64,000 bases of DNA from assembly GCA_023014335.1 (NCBI GenBank), contig JAECYW010000029.1, positions 1 through 64,000 on the forward strand. The letters run 5' to 3'. The position numbers were made by a program, and so were the translations under genes. The notes beneath the pieces were generated by a model, which did no database searches, was not told the DNA's origin, and worked only from the letters and a program-made list of their open reading frames with translations. Source of the stretch: Galerina marginata (taxonomy: Eukaryota; Basidiomycota; Agaricomycetes; Agaricales; Galerinaceae). Shown one piece after another: positions 45,626-56,804 of the stretch (position 1 is the first letter of the stretch; the number at the start of each line of letters is the position of its first letter).

Positions 45626-48600
45626 CGCGCCTTCTGAGGTTTACATTGTCTTCAAAAAGATGTCGGATCACGATTTTCATCTCCTGGGCCTCTCAGACGA
45701 GTACGCCAAACCGGAATGGGTCTGGACGAAGTTGGTGTGCCGGAGAATATAGCTCTGAACTTAACTTATCCTGAGAGAGGTACCATTCTATTTACACTTC
45801 GGTCTAGTCTTTGATCTAACCCCTTTCCAGTAACACTGTACAACATCCCATATCTTCCAGAGCAAGTTGGAAACGGCCTCACGACATACCCAGGAGCAAG
45901 ATATGTAGTTCGGGACACCAGCAAATGAATCAATTTTTGTTATAACAAGCGTGCTGACGCTTTCCTTCAGTATGGCTGGATCGTCGAACGGCACGGAGAG
46001 TAAGCACTATCCAGGTTTTTTTTGAGACCACGGAAATTAATCTCATTTGTAGTTTTGTATTGTTCAATCGTCAACCCTCTCTGCATAAGACGAGTACGAT
46101 GAGTCATTGCGTCAGGCTTAGGTCCTATTCCAGTAAGTGTCCAGGGGTTCGTGACTGTGTTTCTTTTGCTAATATTGTCAACATAGCCTTCCGCCTGAAC
46201 CTGTCGGTTTAAGTTGGGTCCTGCGTTGCCAACTGCAAAACACATATTATTTCTCCCCAAGCCCACAAACCCGTCATGGTATTGTGCAAGATACTTTGCA
46301 GCATTTGAAAGTTCATGCTTGCGATACCTTCTTGGACTGGAATCACGTGCAAACATCCTTTTGTGGGTCCTTGAATGGCACGGCGCCATTCTGATTTCTG
46401 CCGTCCTCAAGCCGAAGACTCTGTGGGCAGGAAAGCAAATCCTCAGCTTGACCATTCCCCGTGGCAAGTATCAACATCCACCGTGCGCCAGACCCAAAAT
46501 CGTTTACTCTCATTTTTGACGACGGTGTTTTGATCGAGAACGGCGAGCTGATATTTGGAATCGTCGAGAAGAGAAGACCGTTGGAGCGTCGCAGGGTGGT
46601 TTAGTGCCTGTCATGTTCTGTGAGAAGGGACCCGACGGCACTTGCCAATTGTTTACTGGCATCCAGATGGTCGAAAATTTCTGGCTCTTCCATAACGACT
46701 TCAGCATTGGCGATACTATTGCCGACTCTGCAACTACGTCATACATCACCCAACACATTGCCGCGTGGAAGGCGAACGTGGCTCAGATGATTAACGATGC
46801 TATTCATGACTGTATGAAAGCTGTGTCTGGTGTGACGATCCGCGAATCCTTTGAGAATTTGGTGGAACGGCAGCTCAACTTGGCCCGTGTCATATGTGGT
46901 CAATATGCTCAAAAGCACTTCAAGGAGGACAACAATGTAAAGCAGATGGTGGTTGCCGGTTCAAAGGGTTCATTCATCAACATTTCGCAACTGTCTGTGT
47001 TGGACAGCAATCTGCCAAAGGTCGTCATATGCCATTCCCTACCGCACTTCACTGAAGACGACTTCAGTCCAGAGACGTGTGGATTTGTCGAGAATTCATA
47101 TCTTCGCGGCCTGACTGCCAAGGAATTCTTCTTCCATGCTATGGCAGGTCGTGAGGTCTCATTGATACTGCTGTCAAGACCGCTGAAACTGGTTTATATC
47201 CAACGTCGACTAGCGAAAGCTCTGGAGGACCTCTTCACTCTGGCTAGCAACGGAACTTGGACTGCACTCGTATGGCCATTAGCCCAAGAACCCGCTTGGG
47301 CGGCGCCCTCAACGTCGTTCATTTCGAATTCCCAACATATCGCGTGCCCGCATGTGCTACCCCAACCCCCGACGTCATGCTGCTCAAGAGAACGCTTTCG
47401 ATCAAATCTGGTGGACCCAACCTTGACCTAGCGCATCCGGAGCCTCATGGTGCTGGTGGCTCAGGAAGGCTGGTTCCGCAGGGTCAGGAACCTCATGCAT
47501 GCTGAATCTAATTTCGCTGCAAATCGTCTCTTCAATGGCTTCCTCTTCCTCCACTACTGTTTACCGCCTGGGTCGGCTATATCATACTAGACCGTCGTCA
47601 TCGACGACGACCGTGCAATCGTGCCTTCCAGCAGTGATCGGCGACTCTAATTCATCCTCTGCGAGTGGTCAACAGCAACTCTGACTCTTCGTCTCCCTAT
47701 CTGCGGTTACTCAGATCACCGACTCGGAGAGTCACACTGTGTCAACGGCCGTTGAGTTTGGAGCAGTCGAATCCAACCTTCTGAGGAGGTTATTCCAATT
47801 AGGAATATTCGCAATCCATCATCCTTCCCACCGATACGTGGTCTATGGGCTGAATGTCTGTCTTCAGCAATTTGCCGCTTCGTGTCATTTTCTTATAAGA
47901 TGACAGACCACCACTTTCGCCCCCCTGAACGGGGTGAACCCAGTCATCCAACTGATAGTGTTTACCATGGTGGTTTTGCAGATCGTCTCGAAGGTCCCTA
48001 GATCTGGATGCCATTTCGTTCTGGAAATGATGGGCTATGTTTTCCGACTCGCTCTGCTCGGATCTGAAGCTGAAATTACACATCAAACAGCAAAATTGTC
48101 AAGTGATCTTCCAGTTGACCCTGAATCAGCCACAAGGCAATTTGAACTCGATGGAAAAACCAAGATCTATGCTGTTTGCCTGCACCCTAGCTGCCATCGT
48201 ACGTACAAGCCGATATACAAGGAAGGCTGTCCGATAGCAGAGTACCCCAAGCGCTGCAGTCACAAGCGATTTCCGAATAGCCCGTCCTGCGGTACGGTCC
48301 TTACAAGACCTCGGATCATCAAGGATATTGAAATCCAGGTTCCCATCAAACCCTTCGTCTCTTTCGACTTTGAAGATTGGTTTGCAGCGCTGGTTTCGCG
48401 TCCCGGCTACAAAGATCTCACGGATGGGTCATGGGCGAAGGCAAATGCAAATCAAACGGAGGAAATGAGAGATGTATTGGATGTTGACTTGCTCCGTAAT
48501 TTCATGGGTCCCGACGGGAAGAAGTTATACATGGACGGCGATGGGGAAGGTCGTTATGTCTTCAGCCTTTGCGTAGACTTTTTCAATCCTCATATGAATA

Positions 48601-49495
48601 AGCAAGCGGGGAAAAAAGTTTCCATCGGGATGATATCCCTCGCTTGTCTCAATCTTCCCCTGAGCGAACGTTACAAGCCGGAGAACATGTTCCTCGCTGG
48701 CATAATAATCCTTGGTCCGGTTGAACCGCCTTTGAACCTGCCTACCCCTTACCTTACACTGATCGTGGATGATTTGATGGAATTCTGGAACCCCGGCCAA
48801 CGTCCAAATGGTCGTTGTGCGTTGTGCCCTTGTCGCTGTTGTCTATGACCTTCCTGTGGCTCGGCAGACGGCTGGATTTGCATCGTTTCATCATCAACAC
48901 TTCTGCTCTATTTGCCACTGCACCAAATTTCAAGAGGGCAAGGAAAATACGAACTATGAATCTTGGCGGAGCAGGACCAATGCCGAGTGTCGCGAGTTCT
49001 CTGATGCATTTGCCAGAGCTCCTGATGCTGCATCCCAACATGCCGTTATTCCGAACTCTCGCGCCTTCCGTATTTGACTTGGCTAAGTGTATCGTCGTTG
49101 ATGCTATGCACAACCTCTTCTTGGGCCTCGTCAAAGAGCATTTCAATGGTATCATTGGAATTGGCAGAGCCAGGACATCAGAAGGCTCTGTTGTTCCCAC
49201 TGAATTCGCTGAACCTCCAAGCGACCTCTCGGAAAATGAAAGGAAGTCCCTGAGATCCAGGGTTCATTTGCTGACATCGAAAAGAAGTTAACTAGATTCC
49301 ATCATAGTTCTCTCGCGTTCGCGTGCGAAGAGCTTGACGACGCACAGACTTATCTGGATACATCGAATCCAGCGCTTCGATCAAGTCGAATACCGCGACT
49401 CAGGTGCCGATACGTCGACTCGCCTTGGGCAAGTCTTGACGGACGAGGAAATGCTCCAGATTGGATCTGATTTATCGAAAATATCTACACCAACA
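44952..49495. repeat. Right arm of the 4.54-kb near-perfect inverted repeat
   Basis: Reverse complement of 36690-41233 without indels (coordinate sum 86185). Contains X head, RPB1 fragment, X tail and most of the right Plavaka transposase. The spacer between arms is 3.7 kb (41234-44951). Confidence 0.92.
45630..47235 (+). pseudogene. RPB1: Captured RPB1 fragment, right arm
   Basis: Mirror copy of the left-arm fragment, read on the plus strand from PSEVYIVFKKMSDHDFHLLG (45630) to LAKALEDL (47235), with the same stops, frameshifts and retained introns. One clear intron starts with GTACCATTC after LTYPER and ends CCCTTTCCAG before TLYNIPYL. Identity of every defect in both arms shows that duplication came after decay. 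It ends by fusing to the X tail (LFTLASNG). Confidence 0.9.
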
Positions 49496-50610
49496 TGAGT
49501 CACGTCCGTGCCTTTGAACTTGGGAAGTTCGTAGTCCAGAAAACTTAAAGCAGCTCAGTGGAGGACGCTTGGGATAACGCACCTTCCGCTTTCCTTGATC
49601 TGCCTTGGGTTCTTCGCAATTCTGATGACCGTCGTTCGCAAAAATGCTTGATGTTACGATATCTCTCATCTCGGCTGTTGTTCTGGCTTTATCGAGAAGG
49701 GTTTCCCCGTTGACTGCCACTGCATACCTCATCCACATGAGGGCGTACATGGAGGGTATCAAGAGTATGTATATTTCCTCACTATCAATTTCGTCCCAAT
49801 CACCACATGGCGTTACACTGGCATGAATATCTTCGCCGATTCGGACCTGTTCATTCGTGGTGGACATTTCCGTTTGAGAGACTGATCGGTATGCTAAGCG
49901 GATTCCGACCAATTTTAAAATCGGTACGTTTGACCCAGATCCTTTGGTCGGATTTAGTTATTAATCGTTCACTGTGATAGACCGGCTCGATCAGACGATT
50001 TCGGAGAGCTTCACTCGGTCTGCGAATCTCCGAGGTGTAATCCGCAAGACCAATCATGCCCTCCTGTCCTTGCTTGCTGGTCTATCTTTAGCAGACTGAA
50101 CAATGTCAGTACCTGCGATACGACTAATTTGGACGCATTGGCTTTCATGACCGGTCTGCCAGAACCAAAAGTTAAATGGAACCTTCAGACTACTGTCAAA
50201 TTCTTATCGTCTCTACAAACCATCTTGCTTCAGCACAACAACAGCCGGCTCAATTCCTCAACCGTCTTACTATCGGCGATTTACACTACACTATTTCATT
50301 TAAACATTTTGGCAATTCGTGCATCCTATTAAAACACAACACGATTCCTGTTGGCGTCCCCGGTGTCATCGAATCTATTTGAGAGTCCAAGGCGAAGGTC
50401 GACCAATGAGGTACACAAACTGCTCGCAGTTCGTCGCTACAAGCCGCTACCTATTCCTTATAATGGCAACTCCCAGTTTGGTGCTATTGGGTATTGGGGT
50501 ATTTTGGCCTTCGGACCTTTGTGATGTCGAACCGAACCACCGAGCTCGCGATCGTGCCTGCTATTTCAAAATGTATTTCCGTCTGCAGCTCATTGACATC
50601 AAATACCAAC
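47795..50610 (+). pseudogene. Plavaka/CACTA (Tnp2-like) transposase, right copy
   Basis: 47934-48848 is identical to the left copy. The frame then shifts (48808-49077, 48815-49291), as on the left. From 49495 outward the sequence is related to the left copy but clearly diverged: YEEIL is lost, several stops are present, and GPVHSWWTFPFERLIGML is kept at about 49840-49890. C-terminal pieces continue further than on the left: LDALAFMTGLPEPKVKWNLQ (50129), ILLKHNTIPVGVPGVIESI (50325) and FGLRTFVMSNRTTELAIVP (50500). So this copy keeps the more complete 3' end. It is inactive as it stands. Confidence 0.78.
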
Positions 50611-50707
50611 ACTAGCGCGAACACGAAAGGCAGGCCCGGCCAACCAGAAAAAGGACCACCATCACTAGCACCAGGTAAGAAACCAAGACACCCAACTTGG
50701 GAGGACG

Positions 50708-51345
50708 TTCCGTATTTCGAGAGTCCGCCCCTCCACACTGTCCGCCCCTCCACACCGTCCGGACTGTCAGCTTATCATACCAGTCACGCCGCCTATTCAA
50801 TTTCTGTTCCAGCACGACCGTCGCCCCGCTTATCAGTGGTTGTTCGCATAAAGTATCGTTGTATATGAATTAAAGGTTATGCTATAGTATTGTTGTACAC
50901 AGGGAGGATTCAGGGGGAGGAGACATTAGAAATTAAATCAATTTAGTGCCGAACATTGACTAGACCACAAGAAATGACAAGACAGTGTCTGAGTGGGCGT
51001 CTTGCAGGCCAAAAGCAAAGATTATTACTAGTATATAGACATTTTGTTGCCTTACTGTATTTTTCTGCCGGGCGAGGTGCTCTTTCATTCCTCGAGGCGA
51101 CATACAACGAAGCAAAAACAGTTTTACAGGAGTTTTGTAAGGGATTATCTGATTATTTTTTCTAATTAGGGTCTGCTGAGCTAACTACTTCATGGCGGGG
51201 TGCATACGGCTTCGCTTCTCCTCCAATATCGCCAGAGACAGGAAGCGCTCGAAGGGACGAACTTGGCGCGTGCGTTGGTCACGAGAGGTGACTCCCGAAA
51301 AAGGCGGAGAGGCGGACAGAGTGGACGGACTCTCGAAATTCGGAA
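50708..51345. mobile_element. Inverted-repeat-flanked element, about 640 bp
   Basis: Left TTCCGTATTTCGAGAGTCCG (50708) and right, in reverse complement, TTCCGAATTTCGAGAGTCCG (51345), followed on both sides by CTCC/GTCCGCC units. The left end holds a tandem GTCCGCCCCTCCACAC. The interior has no recognised ORF. It ends only 44 bp before the Nudix start codon, so it may supply or disrupt that promoter. Confidence 0.55.
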
Positions 51346-51388
51346 CCTTCTGGAGGCAATTATGCAATGAGTCAGAGTCAACATAACG

Positions 51389-52141
51389 ATGGATAGATTT
51401 GTACCACTTCCACCTCCCCCTCTCTCTGAACATTCCTCAACAGGTGTCATTAACTCTTGCTGGGCCTCAAAAGATTTCCTGCTAGGTGCAGGCATGATCA
51501 TATTTCAGAACTCTTCCCAAAGAGTTGTCGTGGTGCATGACAGCAAGCACGACACTTGGTTTTTCCCGAAAGGGAAAAGGAACATCGGCGAGACATTAGA
51601 ACAAACGGCTCTCCGAGAGGCGTACGAGGAGGCAAGTGTTGTTCAGCTTTGTTTAAGTGATGATTCTAATCCAATATCTGACAGACAGGATACACTGTCA
51701 AATTCCTTGCTCTTAGCAACCCCTGCCGCCAGCCAGTTGCTGATCACCAAAAGGAGGCCTACAAGAAACAACCCTTCAACAAGGAACCTGTATTTCTGAC
51801 CCTAACTTCTTGGCAACCAAGGAGAAACAAAAAAACGGGTGTCTGTGATGAGGGAGGGGAATACCTCGTCACCTGGTACGCCGGCAAGATAAAACAGGAT
51901 GCAGTGCGTATAATTTATCTGCCTTTACTGGAGACTGATTGCTTCTGCTGTATTGTCTTAGGTTCCAGAGACCGGAACGGGCATGGCGCATGAAAAATTT
52001 TACACGGCCCATTTGCTGACTTATGACCAGGCCATAAGTCGCGTTTCAGGTGGAGAAAAAGATGTCCTTAAGTACACGTGGAATATATATCTACAGACGA
52101 TGGAGATGTTAGCTCTGGAAAGAGACAGGCCGCAACAGTGA
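51389..52141 (+). CDS. Nudix hydrolase
   Basis: Three exons, 51389-51635, 51689-51903 and 51962-52141, with GT-AG introns (53 and 58 bp), giving 213 aa. Nudix enzymes hydrolyse nucleoside diphosphates linked to another moiety, using a Mg-binding helix. The Nudix box is WFFPKGKRNIGETLEQTALR followed by EAYEEA. The pattern G-x5-E-x7-R-E-x-x-E-E is complete, while the usual Gly after EE-x is replaced at the first splice junction (A-R-YTV), a variation near but not in the metal ligands. The N-terminus has MDRFVPLPPPPLSEHSSTG and AGMIIF; the C-terminus ends LQTMEMLALERDRPQQ. The substrate cannot be predicted. It lies between transposon debris but appears intact. Confidence 0.85.
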
Positions 52142-53180
52142 TTTGTACATATACCATCAGCTTTGAAAAATTGGGATGCTTACTATTTTTCTGCTAGAAC
52201 GTGTATTGAAGTCCCGAATCCAAGTATTATGGTTGTGAATACCAACCTGTCATTGTTTCCAGAGCCCTTCCTTTAGCTCCCTTGTTTTGTTCAGTTTTTG
52301 GATGATGTCACCAACAACGACCTTGAAGCGTCACCATTGGATTGAGTAGCTACAATGTATCATCGAGGTTCCTGAACGTTGTTTTGAACAGCTGCCAGAT
52401 ACGACACAAAGGGATAACAATAAAGGTGCGGCAAGTGACATTTGCAAGGCTTCGTCACTTCTCTCGTCGCCGTCGCACACATATCAAGCCTGGTACGCCT
52501 ATCCTTGACCTTGCTATTCTGGGGCCCATAGGCGATGGTGGCATAGGGGGATCGCTTAGGTCGTTGGTGATATCAGTCTTATTGACAAGATCACGAAATG
52601 GATGTGGAGGTTCGTGCATACCGTCGTCCCGTAAGATAAACTCTGAACAGAAGTTCAATTCGCCAGCGCAGAAAATCTGCTGTGGATTTTGCATCGAACT
52701 GGGTTGAACTGGGTCGGACTGCAGTGCCGTTGCTGTGACTCTTCTCGTGTTCTGGGTCTTTTCTTTGGTCATCGTCGCCTTGGGTTATCCTATGGGTGCT
52801 AATCGAAGCTAGCGAATCCTTTTGAGCTCCCGAGGCCGCAGTCGCTGTTGTAGCAGTCGCAGTCGCGGTGCTGTTGAAAATCCAGCCCTGCAGGCTCAAG
52901 AAAAGATGCACTGTCGAAATAGCATGAGAGGCGGATTGTGATGTTGGGATGGGGGATGATCCAGCACCGCGAGATCAAGGGAGCTCAATTGGGTAGATTG
53001 AAAACGATCAGTCTTGTCAACTGACGATGTGGAGATGGATTGACATGGCCGTTGAGGCTGATGCTGAGCATGAGGAGGTAGACGAACATAGGCCTGCGGA
53101 ATGAGCGTCGGCGCCGTTGACATATGGCTGGATTCTCCCATTAGCAACAAACTCACGAGAGGCCCTGCGCCCTGGCACAA
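52142..53180. other. Gene-poor region with faint similarity to repeat X
   Basis: A frame at 52342-52707 includes IKPGTPILDLAILGP, which resembles IKPGGPNLDLAHPEP of repeat X. Near 52685 TTTTGCATCGAACTGGG resembles TTTTGCATCGGACTGGG of X. The relative orientation differs from X, so this is at best an old rearranged copy. Minus-strand frames at 52455-52911 have Ala/Thr runs and no known domain. Confidence 0.3.
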
Positions 53181-53189
53181 CTTCAGCCC

Positions 53190-54235
53190 TCGTTTACGGT
53201 GCTGTCACAAAGGCATACCTGCCTTTGAAGCATGCTGGACAGAGCACGAACGCATTTTTGATACAGGTCGAGCTCCGTTCTCTGCACAGTATTTGGCATC
53301 GATTTCACATACGAAAATACTCGTTATTCTTTTACTGCTGCGCGGACCTCATCCACTGTCTGGACTCTCTACTTGAACGGGGGCAGTGCGATGGTCGGAG
53401 TTCGCGCGTTTTGGTCGACGGCGGGTTGCTCATTCTTCTGGATATGAAGAATCACTCCATATACGGCGAGAGGAAGTTGGCGCTCTTTGATTGATGATCG
53501 ACGCCAAGACCTGCTTGATTGAACAGGAAAACGACCCTTCTCAGCTCAGAAGTCCACGTCCCGGGAAACTTATCTGATACTTCCTGGGCTCAGCCTTGAG
53601 CCCGGAGTATTCTGACTTAGATGAACTCATACGCATCAAACACGAAGCCTTTCGGAGGCCTCCTTGCTCCAACCGGTTTTCCTGGTGTCATCGATAACAA
53701 GCCCATCAAAGTCTTAGCCACTGTCTGGGTGTTTTGAACGATACCTTAGATGGCTTCGACAATCAGTCTGTCATGAATTCCACCCTCAAGGAAGTCATTG
53801 AAGTTTTGCATATCCTCTGCTTCGTTATTCGGAAGTAGATGCCATCCTCTCTTCCCTGTTGGGCCGCATCCCATCAAAATTGGAAGACAGTACTCGTTCA
53901 GCTCTCGAAACCGCTAGTGCCAAAGGGAAATTTTGCCGTTCTTATCAAGAAGTTAACCGATGCTTGGGACAATGTCTTGCCTCAGGACCTCAGGACCAAG
54001 CCATGTTCCGCTCCAATATGACGTCGTGAAGCAGTACCTTTGAGTTTGAAGGGCTATGCAGCAGAAACCTTTTGCAAACCTTTTATACCACGATGACGCT
54101 GCGGAAGAGCTGTTTGGTGGTAGCATCGTGGCACGCCTCCTTGCACTTCGCGACCTTGATATCACTGTCAGTCAAGTTTTATCAAAGTCCAGAGCACGGC
54201 CAAGCACTTTCTCCCCTTTTTCGCATAGGTAAACG
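53190..54235 (+). pseudogene. ACC1: ACC1 fragment: linker, biotin-carrier and central domain
   Basis: Plus-strand blocks follow acetyl-CoA carboxylase in order: TKAY with CWTEHERIFDTGRAP (53210), LVDGGLLILLDMKNHSIYGE (53415), LMIDAKTCLIEQENDPSQLR (53492), LLAPTGFPGVIDNKPIKVLA (53660), LDGFDNQSVMNSTLKEVIEV (53750), EVDAILSSLLGRIPSKLEDS (53833), LFGGSIVARLLALRD (54110). The biotinyl MKM region is missing and several stops and frame changes are present. Together with 56805-58180 it may be one ACC1 copy later split by insertions. It is non-functional. Confidence 0.85.
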
Positions 54236-54565
54236 CAATTTGCGGATGCAATGCTCGCTCAATGCTCGCTTCGAGTCATTGCACATCCTGCTTGTATACC
54301 TATTGTTAACAACGAACAAGCAATCAGGAGGTAAAGAGAAACTTACCGACGTTCCACACCATTACACGACTAACCACTGGTGAGGCTTCCATGCAATGGA
54401 TGGTGGAGGGTGGAGGTAATAAGACTTGGAACGTCCGACCCTCGACCCTCTGACTAGAAGCCAGAGCTGAACGTTGATTGAATGCCGAATTTCGGGAGTG
54501 TATGCCACGGCGGCAAAGGGCACAGGAACTCGGGCACTAAAGAAAGCCGGTGTTAAGGACGCTCT
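54236..54565. other. Unassigned stretch between ACC1 debris and an inverted-repeat element
   Basis: No recognised gene. CAATGCTCGCTCAATGCTCGCT at 54250 is a short tandem duplication. Confidence 0.3.
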
Positions 54566-55083
54566 CACGGCGGACAATCAACTGTTAAATCGTGCCGTTG
54601 CTCGTCCTGTTAAGTCATGCATAAACTAATGGAAGGTTTATTCTCAAGTGCTGGCCGGTCACAGCGGCATGTATCACGTTCCACCCATTTCCCTCATTCT
54701 TTGCTTCTTAGACAGACTTTAGATTATATTTACTTATTCTAAGCCTACACAAACATATACAGGCAGTTTTAGTCTAAGAAGCAATCCAGATGACCCCGAA
54801 ATTCTTAGTAGGAGTCCGTTTGGACTGGCTCCTAGACCTGCTCTACACCATAGAGGTTTGGTAGGTCAGAACTCTATTGTTAATGCAGATATCAATCTGA
54901 GACAGTTATTTGTATACAGCCAATCTTCAGCTTAATTTTTTGCACACGTTTAATCAGGCAAAGTCCTGTATCTTCTAAAATACAGCCAGTGTGACGCTAA
55001 ATGTTGTGACCGGCAAAGATTAACTTCTGCATGACTTAACAGGACGACTTCCGAAAGGAATTGACAGTTGATTGTCCGCCGTG
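54566..55083. mobile_element. 518-bp element with long imperfect inverted ends
   Basis: CACGGCGGACAATCAACTGT (54566) and, about 30 bp further in, CGTCCTGTTAAGTCATGCA are matched in reverse complement at 55083-55018. Deeper parts also pair (GCCGGTCACA at 54652 and 55000). The inverted arms therefore reach about 100 bp with bulges. The interior has no ORF. It could be a foldback or MITE-type element, inserted where the ACC1 copy is interrupted. Confidence 0.65.
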
Positions 55084-55184
55084 TCTGTTATGTATGAAGA
55101 GAAAAGCACCTGAGCCTCATCATCGCCTGCAGTTGAACACGACTACTTTGCGTGACATCAAAGGCGGTGAACAGTAGTAGAGGA

Positions 55185-56800
55185 AGAGGAAATCGTTGAA
55201 TTGCAGCGAAATCAGATTCAGCGTGCATGAGGTTCCTGACCCTGCGGAACCAGCCCTCCTGAGCTACCAGCACCATGAGGCTCCGGATGTGCTAGGTCAA
55301 GGTTAGGTCCACCACGCTTGATCGAAAGTGCTCTCTTGGGCAGCATGACGTCGGAGGTTGAGGTAGCACATGCGGGCACGCGACATGTTGGGAATTCGAA
55401 ATGAACAACGTGAAACCAAGTGCTCGGGCTAATGGTCATACGAGTGCAGTCCAATCCGTTGCTAGCCAGAGTGAAGAGGTCCGAACGCCAATGGGCGTTG
55501 CAGAAATCTAGAGTCCATAAAGTGTAGTCAATCCAGATGGGGGGAAGGATCACAGCGACGTTTCCGTGCTAGCGATTCAACCGGCTCCATAGGTAGATCT
55601 ACAGCAGCGTCTCAGCGTTGGTGGACTAAGCGTCGTTCTGGAAACTCCAGAATGAAGTTTGCGCTGCTCGCAATGGCAGTTCAACGACGAAGGCGCCGCA
55701 TATAACCACTTGATTCAGAGACATTCGAAGCTTAGTTGAGTTTTGAAAAAAATGAATAGAGAGCACTAACAATTTGGGCTTTGCAGACAAATCTCGCTGC
55801 GCAATTTGTTCAAAGTGGTCGTAGGGCCCTGTTTGAAGATGAATAAGCGCATGCTGAGAGGCACACAGTCCACTTACCGCGTCATCGGCCTACGGCGTAA
55901 GGACAATAATTTGGGTTCGCCTATGGGATGTGTAACGGGAAGTCTGAGGGGTTTTTTGCTAGCTCGCACCAAGGTGAAAGGAGCAGGCCCTTCAGAGCCA
56001 ATAGACAACGACGCAGAACCACTTGCTTGCACCATCTGGCGAAAGGAGTGGTCAAGACGCGCAGATCTAGAAGAAGAGCTCCAACGGGTAACCGGGAGTT
56101 TGGAAAGCCAAACAGAGTTAAACATCACGATTTGCATGTCAAGCATGTCAAGCTCAACCCTCGACCTCGCCTCACTGCCTCAAGACCAGATCTGAGTCGT
56201 AGAATTAGCAGAGGAGTAGCGCGATCACCCGCTGCTCATTCCTCTGTCATCCAGGTTGTGCACGGTATCGCCACTGGGTTTTGCATCGGACTGGGCCAAA
56301 TCGCTATCGCTGGCACGCTGCTGTATTCCGACTTCTTAGAATCAAGTTTTCTTACAATTTGAATGACGCTCGAGCGACTTGTGAAGCCCCGCTTCAGCTT
56401 CTCAAAATTCTTGTGGAGGAAGTCAATTTGGATGCCGAGAAGTCTGCCCCCATCGAGCCTGGTGAACCAACTTAGTTATTCCGGAGCCCAAAGGCGCTGG
56501 TGGCATTGGTGGACTGAAATCGCAGGGCTTTGCAGCAAGTACTACTACGTCGTCGACTCCGTATCTCTCATTTCTGCCGGACAGGCTTGCAAGCCAAGTT
56601 CGGGGCATGTGATTCAAGGTCTAGACCTTCAGGAGCAGTATTCGATTTATCTCCCATCAACATTTCTCCCAAGACAAACCCTTTATAAAGGCCGCATATC
56701 ACTCCCCGTATCACCATTATATTGTCAAGGTCGACATCGAGTCAGCGACGTCACCAGTCCTGGCGGAATGACTATCTTTATTTCACCTATTGTTTCTTCG
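55185..56800 (-). repeat. Composite transposon repeat X, copy X4
   Basis: Same orientation as X3. It lacks a short stretch (GGCGGCGCCC region near 55410) found in other copies and carries small differences. The head is extended by a 12-bp insertion (ACAAACCCTTTA near 56680) relative to X3. It ends at about 56800, where ACC1 sequence begins directly (GCTATACACTGCC). Confidence 0.75.
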
Positions 56801-56804
56801 CTAT

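Noticed and set aside
47934..48848. 304-aa ORF as an intact transposase
   Set aside because: It is only the first part of a Plavaka transposase; the rest lies in other frames, so the gene is broken unless unseen introns restore it.
36690..49495. CRISPR or tandem-repeat array interpretation of the repeated blocks
   Set aside because: Repeats are kilobase-scale, inverted and carry transposase and gene fragments; there is no short direct repeat and spacer structure, and the genome is eukaryotic.
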